This document shows, in pieces, positions 52,723 to 60,756 of a stretch of DNA of 64,000 bases; within the stretch, counting starts at the first letter, position 1, and each line of letters opens with the position of its first letter. The translations under genes and the position numbers were made by a program. A model generated the notes under the pieces. It made no database searches, had not been told where the DNA came from, and saw nothing but the letters and a program-made list of their open reading frames with translations. Source of the DNA: Haloplanus sp. CK5-1 (GTDB lineage Archaea; Halobacteriota; Halobacteria; Halobacteriales; Haloferacaceae); the NCBI RefSeq assembly GCF_037201915.1, contig NZ_CP147505.1, positions 2,232,001-2,296,000 on the forward strand, given 5' to 3'.

Positions 52723-53193
52723 CTAGAGTTCGACGCCGGAGGGGATGAGGCTCTTCGACCGGAGGAGGCTCCCGTTGGCGTCGTAGACGAGGAAGGTGCT
52801 CTTCGAGTACGTCGTGAGCGGCTCGCCGTCGATCCGGAGCGTGACGGCGTACTGACCGGTATCGCCGGTCGACTTGCCGTACTCTCGGGCAGCGCGGACG
52901 AACCGCAGTACGTCCGAGGCGTCTTCGTTGAGTTCGAGGAGGAAGTCACCGGTGATGCGGTCGGTGACGCCGACGACGCCCGTCGCGTCGGGGTCGTCGA
53001 GCGAGTCCTGCAGACGGAACGTCACGTCCGTCTCGGACGCGTCCAACAGGTCGCCGTCCGCACCAGTCAGTCGCTCCGTCAACGTCTCTTTCGGTCCGTC
53101 GAAGTCGATGATGACACGGGGTTCGGCCGGGGGGTCGTCGGTGTCCACCCAGTCGACGTTGTGTGCCTCCAGTTCGAAGTGGTCGCGCCTCAT
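52723..53193 (-). CDS. DUF5793-like haloarchaeal protein
   Basis: 156 residues, soluble. Sequence blocks MRRDHFELEAHNVDWVDTDD, RVIIDFDGPKETLTERLTGA, TDVTFRLQ and DRITGDFLLELNEDASDVLR fit the haloarchaeal DUF5793 family as I recall it, function unknown. The centre predicts beta strands followed by a helix (DVLRFVRAAREYG). Divergent promoter region with the membrane gene at 53302. Confidence 0.75.
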   Translation of the reverse strand: MRRDHFELEAHNVDWVDTDDPPAEPRVIIDFDGPKETLTERLTGADGDLLDASETDVTFRLQDSLDDPDATGVVGVTDRITGDFLLELNEDASDVLRFVRAAREYGKSTGDTGQYAVTLRIDGEPLTTYSKSTFLVYDANGSLLRSKSLIPSGVEL

Positions 53194-53301
53194 TCCGTAC
53201 CGAACTCTTTGGGTTCAGACGGTATGAACGTAACGCCATCTGGTCCCGCTCGAATCGGGACGCCGATGGGTTTTATCCCGTGGCCACCGTCGGGGGCGTA
53301 C

Positions 53302-53832
53302 ATGTGGGTTCGGTCGGAGTACGCCGGCGAACTTGCGGTGCTGTCGACGTGGCTGTCGGCGCTGATCCCGTGGACCGTGTCGTACACGTCGGGGATCGGC
53401 GGCGGAGCGCTGCTGTTCGTCCGGTTTCCGCTCGTCCAGATCAGGTACAGTTTCGGCGTCCCGCTCGCCAGGGGGATCACCGTCGCAGACCCCCTGTCTG
53501 CCGCCGCCTTCCAACAGGGTCAGAGCGTCGCGGTGGCCTACCGGATCTGGATCGTCGGCGCGGCCGTCTTCTCGCTCGCCCTCCTCGTCTCGGTCGTCTA
53601 CTACCGCCGCGAGGCGTGGGCCGAGTCGTGGTCGGTCGACCCCGTTCGCCTGCTCGGTGCCCTCCTCCTGACGACCGGCGTCGTCCTCGCCGTCGCGACG
53701 TCACTCCTCGTGACCCGCGGTTTTCCGGGCGTGCCGATCCCGGTCGGCGTCGGCTTTCTCCTCCTGTTCGGTGTGCTCCTCCTGATCGTCGAGCGGACGG
53801 ACGGCGAGTCGGAGTCGGATCCGGCGGCGTGA
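53302..53832 (+). CDS. Haloarchaeal membrane protein (DUF7549-like)
   Basis: 176 residues with about four helices. The start MWVRSEYAGELAVLSTWLSA is the typical beginning of a haloarchaeal membrane family I recall as DUF7549; the following parts are LLFVRFPLVQIRYSFGVPLA and YRREAWAESWSVDPVRLLGA. Earlier in-frame ATGs (from 53224) would add residues without membrane or family likeness. TATA-like GGGTTTTATCC (53267-53277) lies about 30 bp above the ATG. Function unknown. Confidence 0.72.
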   Translation: MWVRSEYAGELAVLSTWLSALIPWTVSYTSGIGGGALLFVRFPLVQIRYSFGVPLARGITVADPLSAAAFQQGQSVAVAYRIWIVGAAVFSLALLVSVVYYRREAWAESWSVDPVRLLGALLLTTGVVLAVATSLLVTRGFPGVPIPVGVGFLLLFGVLLLIVERTDGESESDPAA

Positions 53833-54094
53833 GCGACCCCGATTCGTGGGTCGACGCGTTGCCGGCGACATCAGCGTTCGGTACGCCACTCGACGCTCGT
53901 GACCCGTTCACCGAGTCTCCGTCGTCCGTCACCTGCCGCTCGGAGTAACGCGACGCCGCCGAACTGTCTCCCCACACAGTGACCGATCGGTTCCGGCCAG
54001 CGACACTACTGCTCTCGACCCACCGGTTTGCCGAGGTGCGACGGACGGTCGGATCGCGGTCGGACGACGGTGAGACGTCACACGTGCCGAATCC

Positions 54095-55054
54095 TCACTC
54101 GGTGTCGAAATCGGCCGGCACGTCAGCCCCTCGAAGGTCGGCACCTCGCAGATCCGCTTCCGCTATGAACGGGTGTCTCGATACGGATTCCTGTGGGAAC
54201 GCGTTTTCGTTTTCCGTCCGTTCTAACCGTGCTCCACTCAGGGTGGCCCCACGCAGATCCGCCGGACCAGAGCGATAATCCCGGTACGCTGGTTCCGCCG
54301 GAGCTTTGCCACTCAGGTTCGCGCCACGCAGATCCGCGTTTCGTAGGTTCGCTCCACGGAGGGACGCGCCGGCCAGAACCGATTGGTGTGGATCGAGCGA
54401 CGGATTCCCGACGCCGAGGCACGTCTCGGAAAGGGTCACTCCGTTCAGGTTGGCGTTCTGTAAATTTATGCCAGCCAAGTCGGCACCGATCACGGTCGAT
54501 CCTCGTAAATCGGCCCCTTGTGAGTTGACACGGGTCGGCGGGGCCGTGTCTACCGGAACCGCACTCATATCCGTCTCGTTCATATTGGCACCGCGGACGT
54601 CCGCGTCCACCAACCTCGCCGAGTTCAATTCGGCGTCTTTCAGACGACTACCGTTCAGTCGTGTGTTCCGCAGATCGGCGTCCCTGATATCGGCGTTTGA
54701 GAGGTCAGAACCTCTCAAATCGGCATATCGAAGGTTGGCACCGAGGAGATTTGCCCCGGTCAAGTCACAGCCGCGCAATGTCGCATACTGGAGGTCGGCA
54801 AACCCGAAGTCGCCATCTCTCAGGTTGGCTCCCGATAAATCCGCGCCCGATAGATCAGTCTGTGTTGGTTCTTCTCCGACGGACGGGAGGAGTCCCCCGC
54901 TCAAATCCGCGTCCCGGAGGTCGGCACCTCGGAGGTTGGCTTGGCTCAAATCTACCTCCTTCAGTTCTGCACTCCGCAAATTCGCACCCGATAGATCCGC
55001 ACCCGGTTCGATGTCGGCGGGTTCGACTCGATCACTGTTCGGTATTCCAACCAT
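54095..55054 (-). CDS. Pentapeptide-repeat protein
   Basis: 319 residues made almost throughout of A(D/N)LxX pentapeptides (GADLSGANLRSAELKEVDLS, and so on), predicted to fold as a right-handed quadrilateral beta-helix. The repeat run is interrupted at about residues 54-68 (LLPSVGEEPTQ), 163-178 (VPVDTAPPTRVN), 214-228 and 255-265 by loops. The last 12 residues leave the pattern. Soluble, no signal peptide. Such proteins can mimic DNA or act as scaffolds; no specific role is evident. Promoter-like AT-rich region at 55075-55095. Confidence 0.9.
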   Translation of the reverse strand: MVGIPNSDRVEPADIEPGADLSGANLRSAELKEVDLSQANLRGADLRDADLSGGLLPSVGEEPTQTDLSGADLSGANLRDGDFGFADLQYATLRGCDLTGANLLGANLRYADLRGSDLSNADIRDADLRNTRLNGSRLKDAELNSARLVDADVRGANMNETDMSAVPVDTAPPTRVNSQGADLRGSTVIGADLAGINLQNANLNGVTLSETCLGVGNPSLDPHQSVLAGASLRGANLRNADLRGANLSGKAPAEPAYRDYRSGPADLRGATLSGARLERTENENAFPQESVSRHPFIAEADLRGADLRGADVPADFDTE

Positions 55055-55374
55055 CGATGGGGGCTATTTTCGAGCACCACATATGTATTTCGACCGTATC
55101 TATGTAGGTCACACGTGACGGGCGACCTGGAAGTCACGAGCACCCGGCCGATCGATTCGGAGTGACATCTGTCAACGTGGTCGAGTGTTGGCACCGGTGA
55201 ACTGGCCGATTTGCCGAGACGTAGAAACACTGTCCCGGACGGCGAGGGACGTGATTTGACCGACCGGGTCGGCACCCAGAGTCGACGCTACGGCGTTGCG
55301 AGTTTCGACTGGAGTGGCTCCGACACAGCGAATCCGTGGGTTAAAGACCGTCGACCGTCGGAGTACGAGCCACC
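55055..55374. other. Gene-free stretch between divergent pentapeptide and tfs genes
   Basis: 320 bp. The part near 55070-55110 is AT-rich, with an ACATATGT palindrome (55079-55086), and probably holds the promoter of the pentapeptide gene. A GGGTTAAAG (55337-55345) lies about 30 bp above tfs and could be its TATA element. No convincing gene, tRNA or strong hairpin was seen in the rest. Confidence 0.35.
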
Positions 55375-55692
55375 ATGGAGTTCTGCGACGAATGTGGATC
55401 GATGATGCAGGCGGAAGACGAGGTGTGGGTCTGTACGCAGTGTGGACACGAGACGCTCCGGGACGAGGCGGCGGAGGCAGGAATGGTCACCACGCAGGCA
55501 CAGGAGGAGTCGGAGGTCATCGAGTCGACCGGCGGGTCGAGCGGACTGCCGACGACGAGCGCCAACTGCCCGGAGTGTGACAACGACACCGCACACTGGT
55601 ACATGCAACAGATCCGTGCGGCCGACGAGTCCGAAACCCGGTTTTTCGTCTGTACAGAGTGCGAACACAAGTGGCGAGAAGACGACCACTGA
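55375..55692 (+). CDS. tfs: Transcription factor S (TFS)
   Basis: 105 residues, archaeal TFIIS/RpoM homologue. N-terminal zinc ribbon C4-x2-C7 ... C20-x2-C23, a linker rich in Glu/Ser/Thr, and a C-terminal ribbon C65-x2-C68 ... C93-x2-C96. The catalytic acidic pair is in RAADESE (D84, E85), which enters the polymerase active site to stimulate transcript cleavage. Length and layout are those of TFS. Confidence 0.95.
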   Translation: MEFCDECGSMMQAEDEVWVCTQCGHETLRDEAAEAGMVTTQAQEESEVIESTGGSSGLPTTSANCPECDNDTAHWYMQQIRAADESETRFFVCTECEHKWREDDH

Positions 55693-55736
55693 GCGCGCCG
55701 ACGAACATATATCCACGGCCACGGGAGGTTCGAAGG

Positions 55737-56318
55737 ATGGTCGCGCCGCCGGCGGTCCCCGACGAACGACTGTCCAACTGGCGACGAGTCGACGACACGA
55801 CGGAGACGCCGTTCGACGCGGCCGGCGTCACCGTCTCGGCACGGGTCGTGCTCTTCGAGGACGACGACCTCCGGACGGTCGTCCGTGACCGTGCCGGGGT
55901 CGACCGGATCTGGCGGTTCTTCCTCGCGGCCCGCCTGTCGGTGTCGCCGGTGCCACCGGTCCCGGGGACGCTTCGCGGACTGGTCGCGACCCGCGCCGGC
56001 CGCGACTTCGCCGACCGCCTCGACGCGCGCGGGTTCACCGCCGTCGACCGCGTCGAGCGCCGCTCCCTCCGGATCGGTGACGACGACGCGACCCTGTTTC
56101 GCTACGACGCCCGGTGTCACGTCGAGGGCGTGACCCTCTCGGTCGACGGCTGGCTGGCGACGTGGGTGCCCGACCGGGACGTCCGCCTGGCCGGTGGAGC
56201 CTACCCGACCGGCGTCGTCGACGCGACCGAACCCGACGCCGCCGCGGCGCTTCGGGACGCGCTCGACCCGACGGCGTTCCGGTCGGAGCTGTTCGAGTTG
56301 ATCCGCGGGACGGGGTAG
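55737..56318 (+). CDS. Uncharacterised haloarchaeal protein
   Basis: 193 residues from ATG 55737. No membrane helix except a weak hydrophobic stretch RIWRFFLAARLSVSPVPPVP (about 63-82). Other parts: LSNWRRVDDTTETPFDAAGV at the start, RDFADRLDARGFTAVDRVER, and YDARCHVEGVTLSVDGWLAT. It follows tfs on the same strand with a 44-bp gap holding ATATATCC (55708-55715), so it may have its own promoter. Function unknown. Confidence 0.68.
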   Translation: MVAPPAVPDERLSNWRRVDDTTETPFDAAGVTVSARVVLFEDDDLRTVVRDRAGVDRIWRFFLAARLSVSPVPPVPGTLRGLVATRAGRDFADRLDARGFTAVDRVERRSLRIGDDDATLFRYDARCHVEGVTLSVDGWLATWVPDRDVRLAGGAYPTGVVDATEPDAAAALRDALDPTAFRSELFELIRGTG

Positions 56319-56319
56319 A

Positions 56320-56649
56320 TCAGCGTCGCGACAGCGCCGCGAGAAGCAGGCCCCCCGGACTGACGCGGGCGGGGTCGACGCCGAGGGCCCGCGACAGGGG
56401 ACCGGAGGTGTGGCCCGGTCCCGCCCGCGCCACGCTCCGCCCCCGGACGCGGAGGTCGACGGTCACGTCCGCCGCAGTCAGCCGATCGACGACCGTGTCG
56501 GGCGTCGCCGCGAGCGTTCGCGCGGCCGCGAACGTCGGGGCCGAGACGACGACGAGGTCGCCGTACCCTTGGACTGACACCGTCGCGTCCCCGACTTCGA
56601 CGGTCAGATCGGCTACCACGTCGAGCGGGCGGTCGTCGGCGGTCGTCAC
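56320..56649 (-). CDS. Uncharacterised protein, partner of the 78-residue gene
   Basis: 109 residues from GTG 56649, overlapping the upstream stop as GTGA. Beta-type first half (VVADLTVEVGDATVSVQGYG), helical middle, and a hydrophobic C-terminus GGLLLAALSRR. No family recognised. The coupling to the 78-residue protein suggests they act together. Confidence 0.6.
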   Translation of the reverse strand: MTTADDRPLDVVADLTVEVGDATVSVQGYGDLVVVSAPTFAAARTLAATPDTVVDRLTAADVTVDLRVRGRSVARAGPGHTSGPLSRALGVDPARVSPGGLLLAALSRR

Positions 56650-56882
56650 TCGTCGGTGTCGTCGTCGTCGGCACGGTCCCGGGTCCGGATGCGAACGGTG
56701 CCGTCGAGTCGCCAGCGTGCGTGGTCGGCCTCCGGTCCCATCCGATCGGGTACCCGCACCTCCAAGTCGTCGAACTCGTAGGTAATCTCGGCACCCCGAC
56801 CGGTGAGCCGTTCGTAGAGGCCGACCGCCAGTTCGGGCCACGTCTGGACGTCGTCGATGTTCGCGCCGCGCTCCCGACTCAT
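56646..56882 (-). CDS. Uncharacterised small acidic protein
   Basis: 78 residues from ATG 56882 (MSRERGANIDDVQTWPELAV), with GLYERLTGRGAEITYEFDDL, RWRLDGTVRIRTRDRADDDD. The pattern helix then three strands looks like a small alpha/beta domain. No known domain. First gene of a two-gene unit. Confidence 0.6.
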   Translation of the reverse strand: MSRERGANIDDVQTWPELAVGLYERLTGRGAEITYEFDDLEVRVPDRMGPEADHARWRLDGTVRIRTRDRADDDDTDE

Positions 56883-56919
56883 ACCCCCCGATTCGGCGGC
56901 CACGCACTTATACCGTCGG

Positions 56920-57648
56920 TCAGCGCCGACGCGCGACGGTCAGATACCCCGTGTGACCGACGCCACGGGTGTCCGGCCGGGAGCCGCGGTCGTCGAACTG
57001 CATCTCCCGCTGGATGGTCTCTTGGGTCGTCACGTCGTCGAGTCCGGCCGCGCGTGCGGCTTCGACTGCCTCGCGGGACCCCTCGACGAACGGCGAGTAG
57101 ACGACGGCGAAGCCGCCGCTCACGAGGAGGTCGTCGGCCCGCCGAACGACCGTCGGCGCGTCCGCCGTATCGAGAGTCAGCAGGTCGAAGCCGGGGCCGT
57201 CGGCCAGGCTATCGACGTCGTCGGTCACGTCGCCGGTCCGCACGTCGACGGCGTCTGCGACGCCGGCGAGCGTCATGTTCTCCCGGGCGACGTCGGCGAA
57301 GTCGGAGTCGACCTCGTAGGTCCGGACCTCCGCCCCGATCCGGCCGAGATAGGCCGCGAGCACGCCCGTTCCGGTGCCGGCGTCGAGGACGCGGTCCTCG
57401 GCGGCCGCGCCGGTGAGACCGATCACGAGCCCGACGTCGCGGGGCATCATCGGCGCGCCGGTCCGCTCGAAGTGGTCGAACAGGTCCGGGCCGCGTGGTT
57501 CGCGGACGACGAACTCCTCGCCCAGGTGGGTCTCCAGTCGGTCGCCGGGTTCGACGTCGTCGGGGACGGTCAACACGCCGAGGTCGGTCTGGAGTTCCTC
57601 GCCGGGCGCGCGGAGGTACTCCCGGTCGCCACGGACCAGTAGGATCAC
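56920..57648 (-). CDS. trmI: tRNA (adenine-N1)-methyltransferase, TrmI type
   Basis: 242 residues from GTG 57648 (GTGA overlap with nac). N-terminal small domain [20 protein letters not shown] with [20 protein letters not shown], then the SAM-binding fold: [20 protein letters not shown] (motif I), [37 protein letters not shown] and [16 protein letters not shown]. Archaeal TrmI makes m1A at positions 57/58 of tRNA. Confidence 0.9.
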   Translation of the reverse strand: MILLVRGDREYLRAPGEELQTDLGVLTVPDDVEPGDRLETHLGEEFVVREPRGPDLFDHFERTGAPMMPRDVGLVIGLTGAAAEDRVLDAGTGTGVLAAYLGRIGAEVRTYEVDSDFADVARENMTLAGVADAVDVRTGDVTDDVDSLADGPGFDLLTLDTADAPTVVRRADDLLVSGGFAVVYSPFVEGSREAVEAARAAGLDDVTTQETIQREMQFDDRGSRPDTRGVGHTGYLTVARRR

Positions 57649-58034
57649 TCCAGTCGGGCGACCGCCGCCGCCAAGTCGCCGTCCGTCGCTTCGAGCGCGT
57701 CGCGGGCCGTCTCCTCGTCCACGCTGGCGCGCTGGGCGACGAGCGCGACGTCGCCGGGGTCGGGACCCCCATCGGCGTCGGCGTCGTCCCCGCCGTCGCC
57801 GGCTTCGATAGCCGCTGCGCCCGAGCCGGGCTCGCGGCTCTCGGGTTCGCCGACGACCTGGTAGGTCTCCTGGCCCTGCGCGTCCATCCGCGTCACCTGC
57901 GCGTCGGAGAAGACGAGTTCCTCGTCGGCCGTCCGGATGACGACCTCTTCGGCATCGAGTTCGGTCACGTCGATGCCCATCTGTTCCATCATCTGTTTCA
58001 TCTTTCGCGGATTCATGCCGCCGCCACCAAACAT
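57645..58034 (-). CDS. nac: Nascent polypeptide-associated complex protein (archaeal NAC)
   Basis: 129 residues. N-terminal [20 protein letters not shown] is the archaeal NAC start, then the NAC beta-barrel ([20 protein letters not shown] with [12 protein letters not shown]), an acidic Gly/Asp/Ala linker (about 66-92) and a UBA domain [20 protein letters not shown]. Binds emerging chains at the ribosome. Shares its stop with trmI. Confidence 0.94.
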   Translation of the reverse strand: MFGGGGMNPRKMKQMMEQMGIDVTELDAEEVVIRTADEELVFSDAQVTRMDAQGQETYQVVGEPESREPGSGAAAIEAGDGGDDADADGGPDPGDVALVAQRASVDEETARDALEATDGDLAAAVARLE

Positions 58035-58309
58035 GGGTCGTGACTGGGGGTCGTGACGGCAAAAGGATGGCGAAGGGGCGATGGCGGTTCGGGTCCGTCC
58101 GACCGAGAACTGTGACCTGTGTCAAATACCGCATGATTTCGTTGCTGCCCATCTGGGGAGAAGAATCGGCAAGCGACTGAGATCGCTCGATGTATTCGGC
58201 TAACTCATCTTTCTTTATAAGCCGATGTTTCTACCCCTGACACAGATGGATAAGGGCCGTCTCTGCGGGACAAAATTTATGAGAATTTCAAGAAAATGTG
58301 GGTCTGGAT

Positions 58310-58795
58310 ATGAAAGATTCATCAAATGAGCAAAAGGTCCAGAGCCGATATTTTCCCTCAGTGGAAGAAATGGTTTCACAATGTGATGAATATAAAACAT
58401 ATTCCGACGATAGACTCAACCGGATCTCGACGCTGGTTCGGACGGCGGACACATGTCTCCAAGGGCTGAAGACAGAGGTCGCAACTCACACTGCAGCAGA
58501 ATCGGCCTCGAAAATAAAACCGATACTGTATGATACTGAAAAAGTTTTGAAAAGTCTACAATCGGAGCTACGGAAAGTACAGGCTCGAATCCATCCTAAT
58601 GTTGAAATTGAGAGTACCATTGAGTCGGCTCTGTCGCAAACGAACTCCCGGCTAGCCGAGGATCTGGAAGCTGCCTTTGAGGAAATCAGCACGATGTATG
58701 GCGAAAATATACGAGCATCACTCAGCTCGGGAGATCATGGGACGCGAACAGTAGATGCAATCGTAGCCAATAAGATCAATGAAAAATTGGAGTAG
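58310..58795 (+). CDS. Low-GC coiled-coil protein of unknown function
   Basis: 161 residues from ATG 58310 (MKDSSNEQKVQSRYFPSVEE); a GTG four codons upstream is possible. Almost entirely helical with heptad-like stretches (TEKVLKSLQSELRKVQARIH and AEDLEAAFEEISTMYGENIR). No membrane helix. A/T-ending codons are common and the composition is near balanced in charge, unlike the acidic GC-rich neighbours. It lies just left of an insertion sequence, so foreign origin is likely. Promoter-like CTTTATAAG (58212-58220). Confidence 0.65.
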   Translation: MKDSSNEQKVQSRYFPSVEEMVSQCDEYKTYSDDRLNRISTLVRTADTCLQGLKTEVATHTAAESASKIKPILYDTEKVLKSLQSELRKVQARIHPNVEIESTIESALSQTNSRLAEDLEAAFEEISTMYGENIRASLSSGDHGTRTVDAIVANKINEKLE

Positions 58796-58882
58796 TGGAA
58801 TGAGCATCAACACCCTCTCGGTTCTGGGTCCACGCTCTATATCTTGCACCGGTCCACCTGCCAATACGTGAGGTGGGCATCT

Positions 58883-58894
58883 GTTCTAGTTTAG
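58883..58894 (+). repeat. Left terminal inverted repeat of the IS
   Basis: GTTCTAGTTTAG, exact inverse of the copy at 60306-60317. It overlaps the transposase stop codon (TTA... within TTTAGTGG, stop read on minus). Confidence 0.8.
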
Positions 58895-60279
58895 TGGCGG
58901 TCAAAGCCGAACTCACCTCGTTCAACCTGCTCACGTAACCGATCTCTGTGTGGATTTGGATTTCGTGCCACCCATAACAACAGCTCGTCCAGATCTGGCA
59001 GTTCGTAGCCCAACTCGACCATGAGGTACAGCTGGATCAGATGAGCGTGGCGTTCGACGGCTAGCGAACAGCGACGGCGGGGGAGCCGCGACGCCGACGA
59101 GTCGGCGTCTTCGGCGGCTTCGGCCTCTCGTTGTCTTGCCTCAAGCGACCGTAACTCATCCACGATTACACGACTCATCAGCAGCGAAATTGCCGCCATG
59201 ATGATCAGCGCCTCGATGATGTAGGCGTCGGTCGTGTTGATCTCATCCAAGCCGAACCGCGACTTCAGCTCCTTGAACAGCAGTTCGACCTCCCAGCGCG
59301 CCCGATAGAGCTGCGCAATATCGGGCGCGCTATAGTCGTCTTTGCCGAGATTCGTCAGGTAGAGGTGGTACTCTTCGGTCTCCTCGTTGCGCAGGCCGAC
59401 CAGTCGAAACGTCCGGGTCGCGCTGGCGCCCGACCCTCCCTTGCGCTCGAATGAGAGCGTGATGCGGACGTCGATCTCCTGTCGCTGCAGGTCGTCGAGG
59501 ACGGCCTGCAGCGACTCCCCTTCGAGTGGGATACTGTTGCCCCGCCACGTCCGCAGTTCTTCGACGATCTCGAAGTTCGCGTTTTCCTTGACGCGGGAGA
59601 CGAACCAGCCGCCGTTCTGGTCGATGCGGTCGAACAGCCAGAAGTCGTAGAAGCCCAAATCGAGCAGTATGAGGGCGTCAGCTACCCACTCTCCGGTGGG
59701 TAGCTGACTCCGGTCGTGAGTAGTTCCGTCGGTTGTACGGAACCGGGTTGGAAGGCCGGTGGAGAGTGACTCTGTGAGGTGGAGCTTCAGTTCAGCCTGG
59801 TCTTCGCCAGTTGCTGCGTAGATATCAGCGGCGTCCTGGTACAGCGAAACGATAGTTGCGTCGGCAATGAGGACGTCTCGAAAGCGTTCGAGACGTCCGT
59901 TCAACTCGGCTCGTCCGGTATCGAGATTTTCGATGGCGTCATCGAGAATCTCTCGAAGGAGTGCAACGAAACCCGGTTCGAACCAGTCGTGGAACGCCGC
60001 GTAAGAGAGTTCCTCGCAGTCAGCCATCTCGACGTAGCGTTCGAGAAATGCCTGGAGAGAGCGGTCTGATCCAGCGGCGAAACCGAACGAGAGCGTGTAG
60101 AATAGCGCAACGATGTCGAACTTCCGCTCTCGTTCGACAAGTGATGTTGCGCGAGCGCGCTCGCGCAACTCGTCGGAGGGAAACGCTCTTTGAATCCGGT
60201 CAACAATCACCGAATCCGGTGGGGTATAGGTCACACTTCCCACCGGATTCCTCAACCGGGTAGTTGCAACGATATCCAA
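58891..60279 (-). CDS. IS4-family transposase (ISH8 group)
   Basis: 462 residues, complete. DDE catalytic residues are seen in VLIADATIVSLYQ (first Asp), LILLDLGFYDFWLFDRI (second Asp) and the family Y-2-R-3-E-6-K signature YRARWEVELLFKELK (Glu). An N-terminal helical DNA-binding region (about 20-130) and an acidic linker EAEAAEDADSSA near the C-terminus are typical. Starts 38 bp inside the right repeat and ends inside the left one. Confidence 0.92.
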   Translation of the reverse strand: MDIVATTRLRNPVGSVTYTPPDSVIVDRIQRAFPSDELRERARATSLVERERKFDIVALFYTLSFGFAAGSDRSLQAFLERYVEMADCEELSYAAFHDWFEPGFVALLREILDDAIENLDTGRAELNGRLERFRDVLIADATIVSLYQDAADIYAATGEDQAELKLHLTESLSTGLPTRFRTTDGTTHDRSQLPTGEWVADALILLDLGFYDFWLFDRIDQNGGWFVSRVKENANFEIVEELRTWRGNSIPLEGESLQAVLDDLQRQEIDVRITLSFERKGGSGASATRTFRLVGLRNEETEEYHLYLTNLGKDDYSAPDIAQLYRARWEVELLFKELKSRFGLDEINTTDAYIIEALIIMAAISLLMSRVIVDELRSLEARQREAEAAEDADSSASRLPRRRCSLAVERHAHLIQLYLMVELGYELPDLDELLLWVARNPNPHRDRLREQVERGEFGFDRH

Positions 60280-60305
60280 TCAACAGACGGCGGTTGGATT
60301 CTTCG

Positions 60306-60317
60306 CTAAACTAGAAC
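60306..60317 (-). repeat. Right terminal inverted repeat of the IS
   Basis: CTAAACTAGAAC, exact inverse of 58883-58894. Its outer bases provide the new stop codon (TAG) of the disrupted regulator. Confidence 0.8.
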
Positions 60318-60526
60318 GCATGGTGTTCGACCATACCGCGGTCTTTCAATCGTGAGAGTGCAGTGCTCACCGCTCCCTCGTCAACGCCGATCTGGGAGGC
60401 GATCTCGCGAGCCTTGAACGCCCGATCCTCGTTGGCGGCGAGAAACCCGAGGACTTGGTCAGGAACCGAAAGATCCGCGAGCTCATCCTCGCTGGTGTTC
60501 TCGAAGGTATCTCGGTCGATTGACAT
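60311..60526 (-). pseudogene. Winged-helix regulator (MarR-like, possible antitoxin) truncated by the IS
   Basis: 71 residues remain: MSIDRDTFENTSEDELADLS, VPDQVLGFLAANEDRAF, KAREIASQIGVDEGAVSTAL, SRLKDRGMVEHHA and then F-stop contributed by the IS end. The lost tail lies beyond the element at 58837-58882, where the minus strand reads HLTYWQVDRCKI and then TAG; joining the halves over one GCAT gives a continuous frame MVEHHAHLTYWQVDRCKI. The family is common in haloarchaea; I recall members beside a MazF/PemK-type toxin gene, but no toxin gene is seen here. The DNA-binding helices are still intact. Confidence 0.7.
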
Positions 60527-60756
60527 CGTTGAAAAGAGTACGTCATCCGCTGTGAAGGGTGTTAGGTATGAAAGCTACGAGATCACTGAACGTGAGTCAC
60601 TATCCATCGCGAAGGAGTTCGAGAACCGTATGCGTTGAGACGATCAGTCTCATCTTCTAACGGAGGAGATTCGGTATCGCGACATGAGATTTATCGGCGG
60701 GTCGGCGAGCGGTCGATGGACCCAAACATTAGGTCGGGCGGCGTCGTGTGTCCGGT

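Larger units (their letters stand above)
58883..60317 (-). mobile_element. Insertion sequence, IS4 family, ISH8-like
   Basis: 1435 bp bounded by perfect 12-bp inverted repeats (GTTCTAGTTTAG), with one full-length transposase reading on minus. Flanks share GCAT (58877-58880 and 60318-60321) though two extra bases (CT) stand between the left copy and the repeat; a longer target duplication is not visible. Insertion split a small winged-helix gene, whose two parts rejoin in frame if the element and one GCAT are removed. The intact transposase and perfect ends suggest a recent arrival. Confidence 0.85.

Noticed and set aside
53829-53948. 39-codon frame starting at a GTGA overlap with the 53302 gene
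   Set aside because: The overlap is attractive, but the peptide (VSDPDSWVDALPATSAFGTP...) has no domain, and such overlaps arise often in GC-rich DNA.
58081-58203. 40-codon plus-strand frame starting [20 protein letters not shown]
   Set aside because: The CxxC and histidines are suggestive, but there is no promoter close by and no family likeness; kept only as a note.
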